This document shows, in pieces, positions 8,001 to 17,600 of a stretch of 22,489 bases of DNA. Position 1 is the first letter of the stretch. Each line of letters opens with the position of its first letter. Origin of the DNA: a virus; the IMG/VR virus record IMGVR_UViG_3300010297_000097, positions 1-22,489 of that record. One strand, 5' to 3'. A program made the position numbers and the translations under genes. The notes under the pieces are model-generated. The model worked only from the letters and a program-made list of their open reading frames with translations. It did not search any database and had not been told where the DNA came from.

Positions 8001-8614
8001 ACGACGAGTTGTACAGAGAATATGGAGCAAAAATTAATAATATTAAATCTATAAGTGATGAAGTAATTTATCATCCAACACGTTATAAAATTCTGTTTGG
8101 AGCAAAGGCAGTGCCAGATTTACAAGTATCATTTAAAATAGTTAAAAATTCTAATCTTGTTGTAAACAATAACGAATTGAAGGCAGATATTATTAGTTCT
8201 ATAGATAGATTTTTTGCACTTGAAAATTGGGACTTTGGAGAAACTTTTTACTTCCAGGAACTAAGTGCATATGTAATTTCGCAACTAAGTCCAAAATTAG
8301 TAAGTTTCTTAATGGTACCAAAGCAAGTATCTCAATCATTTGGTAGTTTGTTCCAAATTAAATCAGAACCCGATGAAATTTTAATTAGTGGCGCAACAGT
8401 CAGCGACATTGAATTCATTGATGAGATTACAGCAGCAGCATTACAAGCATCAGGTGATGTAATACAAACAACTGATGACACAAATTATACTGCAATTCAA
8501 AGTAGTGTAAGTAATAATACAACGTACACATCAAGTTCGACTACTTCAACTACTTCAACTAGCACGTCTAGTACAAGTAGTACGTCATCTAGCAATGGAG
8601 GCTATAGTTACTAA
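5081..8614 (+). CDS. 6: baseplate wedge protein gp6 (enlarged)
   Basis: gp6 forms the dimeric wedge core and the inner ring of the baseplate that holds the hub and switches on sheath contraction. The N-terminal 110 residues are the diagnostic block: AEDWKRIYQSFRNVDFESYD (13-32), NYPEDFNDYIESSEFLALID (47-66) and LNARENFLETAERRESILRLAR (81-102). The C-terminal part resembles the baseplate J/gp6 end (NWDFGETFYFQELSAYVIS, then SPKLVSFLMVPK). At 1177 residues it is nearly twice T4 gp6 (660). The extra length is mainly in the middle, where there is a perfect EF-hand-like loop at residues 813-824 (D813, D815, D817, G818, D821, E824). The protein ends in a run of 22 Ser/Thr residues (1150-1171) followed by NGGYSY. 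It follows gp25 after 49 bases, with its own late-promoter-like box. Its stop codon overlaps the next start (TAATG). Confidence 0.95.
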   Translation: MSSTDRQSRLLVAEDWKRIYQSFRNVDFESYDFDNLRRTMINYLRQNYPEDFNDYIESSEFLALIDMIAFLGQNLSFRIDLNARENFLETAERRESILRLARMLAYNPRRNQCANGLLKITTVKSTENIYDSNGLNLATTTVKWNDQTNSNYFEQFIKILNSALPVQNTIGNPLKQATIADVVTQKYRINGTNTKQAIYPFTKRIEGKSTRFEVVSVDIQNDALVEEAPLPGISPAFLFRDDGQGAASANTGFFMHFRQGKLEEGTFSITNPTPNQAVTIDSENINDTDVWLYSVDSVGIETIPWTKIDSVEGNNIIYNNLFQGITNVFAVNTRIGDRIGLVFSDGVFGSLPSGNFKVYYRTSANRGMVISPTSMQRINIDVPYQSRNGTLETLTIGLELRYTVANSSPSETNDEIKSNAPATYYTQNRLITGEDYNIGPLAISQDIVKTKSVNRISSGISRYFDLKDTSGKYSNTDLFSTDGVIYKEEFEEKTKFSFNTQSDIEGVINNTVESIITSAYVRNFYLNNFPRTIISDLNVKWQEATSANNYYTGNVKDIDDVLVQVGSFTGNSLRYIEEGALVKFVPPTGYYFDSNNELQLGSATKKGTKEYIWSKIVSVQDDGTNIDDDGFGAIIITDYIPTNSILQEIVPKFNRTINNDLKVQIIDQTFEYNDFALRYNTGDREWSLILAEDINTTNDFAVGKTGDTSGQNLDASWLLRFKTDGDTYEITYRNLRFVFESDTEIKFFFDSADKVYDTKTGKTYRDQINVLSINTQPGLTSAYNRDFNWTIQDAYRDVEGYVDTKKIIVNYLDSDDDGVVDDPELFDKIVDYDNTSVANEDKIIFQERYYTSDNVENYRYFANDNNTILIVNNEAAIGPYSSREEGQIFYLLEEKVFKKLNKALNNTSLVIDYKAYEGRSNLKFHYAHVADSNYRIDPAVSNIIDTFVLTKSYDTSLRRWLKADSGLKPLPPSNDELYREYGAKINNIKSISDEVIYHPTRYKILFGAKAVPDLQVSFKIVKNSNLVVNNNELKADIISSIDRFFALENWDFGETFYFQELSAYVISQLSPKLVSFLMVPKQVSQSFGSLFQIKSEPDEILISGATVSDIEFIDEITAAALQASGDVIQTTDDTNYTAIQSSVSNNTTYTSSSTTSTTSTSTSSTSSTSSSNGGYSY
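7517..7552 (+). other. EF-hand-like calcium-binding loop in gp6
   Basis: Twelve residues, DSDDDGVVDDPE, match the Ca2+ loop pattern D-x-D-x-D-G-x-[IV]-D-x-x-E at every ligand position. A LFDKI helix-like stretch follows. Only a single loop is seen, as in dockerin or thrombospondin-type-3-like loops, with no paired hand. Confidence 0.55.
8528..8593 (+). repeat. Ser/Thr-only coding tract at the 3' end of gp6
   Basis: Twenty-two consecutive codons encode only Ser or Thr. Within the tract, the 9-base unit ACTACTTCA is repeated twice plus ACT (8540-8560), while the rest uses mixed AGT, AGC, TCT, TCA, ACG and ACA codons. It therefore looks selected at protein level and not like a simple slippage repeat. 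Confidence 0.8.
8596..8601 (+). promoter_or_regulatory. ribosome binding site for the giant gene, inside gp6
   Basis: TGGAGG within the last codons of gp6 is 12 bases before the ATG at 8614, slightly far for an optimal site. With the TAATG overlap of stop and start it suggests that the giant protein is made by re-initiation after gp6. Confidence 0.5.
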
Positions 8615-11600
8615 TGGCATTCAACGATAACAATGAATCCAACCAAAACGGGAAAGTTACAAGTAGCGATTTCCTGCCAAAGTTTTTTAGAACTAATGCA
8701 AACAAAAAGTTCTTACAAGCAACTTTTGACCAATTAATACAGCCAGGTGAAGCAGAAAAGATTCAAGGATATTTTGGTAGAAAGACTGCAAAAGCATTTG
8801 TGCCTTCTGATAACTATGTTGGCGATGTTTCTGCAGATAGATTAAACTATCAACTTGAACCTGCTGTTGTTGTTCAAGATGAATTTGAAAATACAACATT
8901 TTACAAAGATTATAATGATTATGTAAATCAACTTAAGGTGTTTGGAGCAGACACAAGAGATCATAGTCGCCTAAACAGTCAAGAATTTTATTCATGGAAT
9001 CCAAATATTGACTGGGATAAGTTTGTAAATTTTCGTGAATATTACTGGTTACCTAACGGTCCGCAAACGGTTCCTGTTAGAGGACAAGCCAGAGAAGTTA
9101 AAAGCACATATACAGTAACTCTAGCAGAAGATGATGATAACAAATCATATATCTTCAACGACGGATTAGAAAAAAATCCTACATTACAATTATATAGAGG
9201 ACAAACTTATCGTTTTGAAATTGATGTTCCTGGTGATCCAATAGCATTTTCGATTAGTAGAACTTTTACTCCAGGATCTGCAATATTAGTTGCTGGCAAC
9301 GAAGGAATTAGAGCACCTGGTGTATTTGATGGTACACTATACGATGAAGAAGATGCAAATTATGACTTAGGTGATTTTATTGTTTTGCCTAGTGCAGGTA
9401 GTGTTAGTTTTGAAGAAGACGAAAATGTAAGCACACTATACTCTGATGGAATAACAAAATACGACGAAGATGGAAATCCAATATCTCTTGTATACATAGA
9501 AAAAGGAACAATTGAGTTTTCAATTCCTGAAAATGCTCCTGATAGATTATATTATATTTCTAAAAATGATATTGATACAAGTGGTTATGTTAGAATTGCT
9601 AACATAGAAGAAAACACATTTTTAAATGTTGCTAATGATATTATTGGTAAAAAGACATACACTAGTGCAAATGGTGTAGAATTTACTAATGGTTTAAAAA
9701 TAAGATTCCAAGGCGATGTTGAACCAGAGATATATTCTTCAGGACAATGGTACGTTGAAGGTGTAGGAGAAAAAATTAAATTAGTAAATGAAACTGATTT
9801 AATAATTCCAGCACAATATTCTGAAGACGTTTTTGTTCCTTATGATGATGATAAGTTTGACACGTTACCATTCAGTAACGCAAATAGTTACGCCGGTACA
9901 AAAGATTATATTGTTATAAACCGTGCAAGCACAGACAGAAATCCTTGGAGTCGGTATAATAAATGGTTCCATAAATCTGTAATTGAAAAAAGTGCAGAAT
10001 ACAACAATACAACAAATGACACAAACGAGTCTTTTAGAGCCAAACGTCCAATTATTGAATTTGAAGCAGGACTTAAATTATACAATTATGGTAGTGCTGC
10101 TAAAACAGACATTGATCTAATTGATACTGTAACTGTCGATGCATTTTCTTATGTTGAAGGCCAAATAGGTTATAAAATAGATGGTATCGATCTTGCCGAT
10201 AATATGCGAGTTATTTTTACAGCAGATACTGATAATCTTGTAAACGGAAAAGTCTATATTGTAAAATTTATTCGAATTGGTAATAACAGACAAATTAGTT
10301 TAGTAGAAGCAGAAGACACAACTCCTCAAAGATTAGAAACAGTGCTTGTCACCAAAGGAAGAAAAAATGCTGGTAAAAGTTATTACTACAACGGCGAAGT
10401 TTGGAAACTAGGACAAGAAAAAACTACAACAAACCAAGAGCCGTTTTTTGATGTCTTTGGAATTGATAAGAAAAGTTTTGGTGATACTGATCAATATGCA
10501 GCAAATACGTTTAGAGGAACAAAACTTTTCAGTTATAAAAAAGGAACAGGATCAAATGATTCTGAACTAGGATTTCCACTAAGTTACAGAAATATCAATA
10601 ACAGCGGAGATATTCTTTTTGAATTTAATTTGTTAACAGATTCGTTTAGTTATGAACAAGATACAGATTATTATAAGAAATCTATAAATCCAGGATTCTT
10701 AAAAAAGTATAAGGATTTAACAAACTATTCTTGGGTTAACGGCTACACAAATAATCCAGCAAAAAGTGTACAAAAAGTTTTACGTCAGTACATTGTTACA
10801 GAAGACGCTGATCAACAAACATTCCAAGTTGATGTTTATAACAATGCAGGTACGTTAAGTGATATCGTAATTAATGTTTTTGTTAATAACAAAATTAGAA
10901 AAGATTATACACTTGATAGAACTAACAAAAAATTATACATAGTATTTGATCAAGAACTTGAAGAAAATGATGTTGTTTTAATAAAAACAAAATCTTCTGC
11001 AAAGAAAAACAATAACGGTTGGTACGATTTTCCAATTAATTTAGAAAGAAATCCGGCCAATGCTGATTTTTCAGAATTTACTCTTGGTGAAGTAATAGAT
11101 CATGTTGACACTATGGTTGAAGATCTTAGAGAATTTACTGGAACGTATCCAGGAATTAGTAATTTAAGAGACTTAGGAGACATTGACAGATTTGGTAAAA
11201 GATTTGTTAAGCATAGTGGTCCTATAAATCTTTCAAGTTATCACGTTACAAACAAAGGCTACAATCTTGTAAAAGCTCTAGATCATAGCAGACGAGAATA
11301 TGCAAGATTTAAAAGAAATTTTGTTGATGCATCAACTAAACTAGGTGTCGACACTGAGACTAAACAACATGTAGATGCTATTTTAAAAGATTTAAACAAA
11401 GACAAAGTAAAAACAGAACCTTATTATTTTAGTGATGTTCTTGCTTATCAATCAAGCAATACTATTGTGTACGAAGTTTTTGATGCAAGAGGACGTTATT
11501 ATGCATTATCAGAAGATTTTAATCTTTCAACATTAACAAATAAATCTGTTAATGTTTACCTAAACGGCGAACAATTAGTTTATGGTAGAGATTATGATTT

Positions 11601-14600
11601 TAGCAATCCTGGGTTTGTGTATGTGTTTGCAGACTTTGTCGAAGAAGGTGACACAATAACTGTATACGAATATAATTCAACTGATGGTAGTTATATTCCG
11701 CCGACTCCGACTAAATTAGGACTATATCCAAAATTTGAACCTGAATTAGTTTATGATGACACTTACAGACCAGAGCAAGGCGAGTTTCCGGAAGATGGAA
11801 CTCCTTATAAAATTTACGCACAATCTGAAAAAGGTTTTAGAGGTGAAAACCAAATTGGTTGGTTCTATCCTTTGTATACTGATATAGCATCGGCACAGCA
11901 GAAAGATATAGATGAAGGTGGTACAGGTGTAGCACACAGGCATATGTTCAAAGGATCGAACTTGGTATTGTATATGCCTAACACTGCATTTAATCATGCA
12001 ACTATTGATAGCGCATTATATGATCCTTATCCGTTTGGCGTTCCGATGATTAGAGGCCACGACGGTAGTTATGTTAGATGCTATAATGATTATAGAGATA
12101 AACTTCTTTTAGAATTAGAAAAAAGAATTTTTAATAATATTAAGATAGAGTACGACTCTACTAAATTAGATGTAGACAAATTTGTCGGCGGCGAGTTTAG
12201 AGATAGTGAATTTACTAGAGAAGAAATTAACACAACACTTCTTAGAACTTTCTCTGATTGGCTTACTTTCTTAAACAATGATTATACTGATCATTATTTT
12301 TATTTAAGACAGGATGAATTTACATTTAACTATTCTGCTATGAATTCATTCCAAGGAAATTCTATTCCAGGTTTTTGGAGAGGAATTTTCATGCAACTCT
12401 TTGATACTGATCGTCCGCATACATGTCCGTGGGAAATGCTCGGATTTAGAATCAAACCAAAGTGGTGGAACGAAGTTTATGGTCCAGCACCATATACAGG
12501 TGACAACTTATTAATTTGGGAAGATTTAGAACAAGGTAAAATTGCAGAACCTGGAAATGTAAGGTACGATACTCGTTATGAACGTCCAGGATTGACATCA
12601 AAAATTCCTGTAGATTCTGACGGAAATTTGATTAGTCCGCTACGTTGTAATTTACTTGATAATTTTATACTACGTCCAACCTCAGATAATTTTGCATTTG
12701 GCGATTGGGCACCAGTAGAAAACGCATGGCGCAGAAGTTCTGAATATCCGTTTGCATTACTAACAACGATGGTTCTTAATAAACCTGCAGAAACAATTGG
12801 TTTGGCTTTTGATATTAGCAGAACACAGAAAAACTTTGCTAATCAGTATATCTACGATGCGACAAGTAAAACAATCGAACTAGATCAAATTTTACTTCCT
12901 AACACAGTCGATTCAAATCAGCGTATAATGACAGCAGGCCTTGTAAATTATATTTCAAATTTAATTTCAAGTAATGTGTTAACTGTTTATGAAGATTACA
13001 AAAATGAATTAAAATCTGTAACTAATAGACTAGGGGTAAAAATTGGCGGATTTACTGATAAACAAAAACTAAGTGTTATACTAGACAGCAGAAGTATTGT
13101 TGAAGATCAAAGCCAAGATAGTGTTTTTGTACCACAAGAAAATTATGATGTATTTTTAAACACAAGTTCTCCTACAGATCTAGTAACTTATTCAGGACTT
13201 ATTATTGAAAAATTGGCTAATGGATTTGTTATAAGAGGATATAGTAAATCTAATCCGTACTTTGAGTATTATATTCCTAGTGCAGGAAGTAAAAAAACAA
13301 ACATTACGGTTGGAGGAATATCTGAAGTAACAACACAATGGGAAGAAGAAAAACCTTATATAAAAGGACAAGTTGTTGAAAATAATGGACGCTATTACAG
13401 AGTAAAACAAAGTTTTACATCAGGACAACAATTTGATACAGAAAATCTTGCACTACTAGGATCTCTACCAATTGTTGGCGGCAAGACAGCAGAGTTTAAT
13501 AAAAACTTTGGCAAAACTGTTTATAGAATTCCATACGGACATAGATTTTCTTCAAGTCAAGAAGTAGTTACTTTTATATTAGGTTACGCAGAAAGACTAA
13601 AAGACTTAGGATTTGAATTCAACTATACAGTAGACGGTCGCCAAATTGACGATTGGTCAGATTCTGCAAAAGAATTTTTGTTCTGGACCACCCAAGGTTG
13701 GGCTTCTGGGACTGTTCTTTCAATAAGTGCTTCAGCAAATAGGTTGTACTTTGACAAAGACTATAATGTAGTCGATGATCTATCAGATCCTTTCTATGGA
13801 TATTCTGTATTTGACGAAAACGGTTCGCCGCTTGAAGCAGATACTAGAAGCATTTTAAGAGACCAAAATAGTTTTGGAATAGAAACAATCGGAACAGATC
13901 ACGGTTTATATCATGTTGCACTTCCTACTGTACAAAAAGAGCATGTTGTAATTTTTGATAATAAAACTGTTTTTAACGACATTTTATATCAGCCATCATC
14001 AGGATATAGACAAGAACGCTTAAAAGTTAATGCTTATAGAACATCAGATTGGCAAGGTGGATTTAATGTTCCTGGGTTTGTATTTGATGATGCACGTTAT
14101 TCAACATGGACAGAATACAAAGATTATCAAATTGGCGACTTAGTAAAATATAGACAATATTATTATGTTGCTACTACTAATATCATAGGATCAAATATAT
14201 TTGATAACACTGTTTGGTATAGACTAAGCGAAGAACCAGAGAAGAAATTGTTAACAAACTTTGATTATAGAATTAATCAATTTATGGATTTTTATGATCT
14301 CGACAGTGTCGGGTTTGACGAATCACAACAAGAGTTGGCACAGCACTTAGTCGGATATCAAAAACGTCAATATCTAGCAAATATTATCAATGATGATGTT
14401 AGTCAGTTTAAGTTTTATAATGGATTTATTCAAGACAAAGGAACAGCAAACTCTGTTAAAAAACTTTTTGATTCGTTAGCAGGAAATACAGAAGAAAAGG
14501 TTGAATTGTTTGAAGAATGGGCAGTTCAAGTTGGTAGATATGGTTCTACTGAGAATGAAAAACAAATAGAATATAAGTTAACCGATTCTAAGTTAGAAGA

Positions 14601-17600
14601 GTCTCCGCAGATTTTTGAACTTGCAAATTCTCGTCCGGCAGAATTTGATAAAATTTATAGAATATATCCTTCTGAAGTTTATGATAAACCACAAGGGTAT
14701 GTGCATACTTCTGCATTGCCGGTAAAATCTTCAATAAATGAATATTTAAAAACAGGCGGGTATGTAAACGAAAATGATGTTACTTTTGTAAGTTATGATA
14801 AACAAGAATTACTTGGCGCAGATATAAATCAAGTTGAGTTAGGATCTTATATTTGGTTAGTAGAAACAGGTGCAGACGACTGGACAGTTTACCAAATTAT
14901 TGATACAGACATTAAGGCAACTGACTTTGTAAAAGAAACAGGAGTTTTTACTGATAAGGGAGAACCCTTGTCAGAATTAACACTAGATCAGTGGACAAAT
15001 GCAAGAATTGAAGAGAAAGAATATTTTGGCATATTAAATGCGTTTCGATTTAACATAAGCGGAATATATGAAGTATACGATGCTACACTTAATAAAATAC
15101 AATTTAATTCGGGTGAAGATGCAATTAACTTTGAAGACCAAAACTTTTCACTAGTTAAACTAAGAAAAGTTAGAGTTTCTAATTTAGCAACATTAAATGA
15201 TTTAGTTCAAGAAAAGCAATACGACGGACAAAAGTTTTGGGTAGACAATTACTCTAACGGTGTTTGGAACGTTGTTGAAAATAATCCTGTCTTTTCTCAA
15301 AGACAAGTAATGTCAAATCCAAGCGAGTATGACGGAACTAATCACGAATTTGGAAAAAATATTGCTGTTAGTGCTAATAACAGAGTGCTAGTTGTAGCAT
15401 CACCAAATGACGAAAATGGAAAAATTAATGTTTATGTAAGACCTAGAGAAAATAGCAACTATGTTGTTAAACAACAGATACAATTTGTTGATTCAACACT
15501 ACTTGATGTTAATAATACAAGATTTGGACATAGTGTAGATATATCACCTGACGGTGAATATATTGTTGTTGGTATGCCAAGAGCATCTGGTGTTAAAACA
15601 AGATATAAAGGCGACTTTGATCCAACATTACAGTATACTAAAGGAGATGTTGTAAAATACAGAGAGAGCATCTGGCAAGCTCTAAGAACAATTAATCCAC
15701 AAACCGGAAGCCAATCATTCACAACATTTGACTCTTATCAGTCATTAGTTGCGTTTGAAGATACTGACTCAACAAACAGCGTGTTATTAGTTGCAGGTAA
15801 TCCAGGATTACCTAATAATGTTGTTGACCATCTTTTAGTTAGAGCTCCGCTTGATATGTATCTTGGAACAAAAGCAAGAGATTTTGCTGCTGATACTCCT
15901 GGAGATCAAATTTTCTTAGATTGGAACTTAAGAAGTTATGCTAATCCAACACTAGACGACTATTATCCTTTTGATAACAACCTAACAGGAATTACACCTT
16001 CGTGGCTCGGAAGAACCCAAGGTCACGAAATTATTTTCAAAGTTGACTACATTGTGTATGTTGATACTTTTATAGCATTACCGGCAGTCGGCGAATTTGT
16101 AACAACTAATACAGGCCGCGCCGAAGTTGTTTATGTTGACACTAGCGAAGATAGTGCTGTTATATATGTAAAAGATACAAACGGTGTATTTGATATCTCA
16201 GGTGAATTGTTTATTGATGACGAAGACTTTGTTGGATTATATACTCTGGAATCAACTTATACAACAAGTGAACAAGTTGGCGGCTATTGGTTAATCAAAA
16301 CATATAACAGCGATGATCGTCCAGCAGTTGATTGGGAAAGTGAAATATCTGATGGCGATGGATTTACTTATGATAATATTGAAACTTGGTACGATGCAGG
16401 TAGAGGTTTAGTATACTCGGATGTTTTACTAGCCGAAGGCGGCAGAGATCCAAATGAGTATTACAACATTCAAACAACAGTAAGTGCAATCGGTACATAT
16501 GTCCTTAATAAAAATAGAACAAGTTGGGGAACTCAATTATCTTTCCGCGGAGATCCTACTATTGATGAAAACGATGGACAAGATGGATTTGAAAGATTTT
16601 GTCAATCTAACTATTGGGTACTAAGAGTTGGTAAAGAATTTTCAGATACACTCAACGGCGACGAAACATTTAATCTACAGTTTTATGACTTAGAAAATAG
16701 AGAAGTAGATTACGAAGCCGCTGCACTAACAGATGCTATTGTAAATGCACAACAAACAATAGTAGACATGTGGGACGGGTATATTGATTTTGAACTATCA
16801 AGATTTGATGCTTCAGGTTTCCCCTTCCAACCGCAGCCAAGATGGTATCACGAAGCAGACGGTACATTAAACACAACTGATAGAACCCAAGGCGATGTAA
16901 TTATTGATGTTCAGACAGCAAGCGATGGCGCGGGCGGCCTTGCTATAAGCCCACTGTCTCCAACCAGTGCTGCTGAAGTAATATACTTGCAAAGAGACTT
17001 CAATAAGATTAGAGTCTACGTTAAGATTCTTGAAGAATATAATGGAATAACTTACGGCGGAGATTTTACACAACTTAATAATATTGGTAGATATGAACTA
17101 AGACGTATCGGAAATGAAGATTTAAGAGGCGCAGGAGATGTTGACAGAACGTTTGCTGAAATAGATGATGCTAACAACGATATTGTGGTTGGCACAACTC
17201 AAGTTGGCAAATTACTAGTTTTCCAAGAAGACAGTATTTCAACTTTCAATAATAATATTAGTTGGGAAGATACTGTTGAATTTATTGATGAAGAATATTA
17301 TTTCTTCAATGAAAATACAGAAAGCGGAATTACTAGACCTGCTAACCCTCCATATGGGCTAAACAAAGATTATAAACAAATTTATCATTTGCCTGCAAAT
17401 TCTACAGGTGTTGCTGGTCCAGATCTTTCTGGTGCTATTGCAATTTATAGAAGACGTAAAGAAGGATCTTATGAATTAAAACATACACTAACTAGTTTGT
17501 TTTATGATGAGAATAGACAGTTTGGACACAAAGTAAAATTAGTACAAACTGATCGAGATTATACGTTATTTGTAGGAACTAGAGGTTTAGATGCTCCAGA

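Noticed and set aside
10681-10689. CTATAAATC, one base from the T4 late box (a second copy at 11222)
   Set aside because: Both are within coding codons (Ile-Asn), with no gene start downstream; expected by chance in AT-rich DNA.
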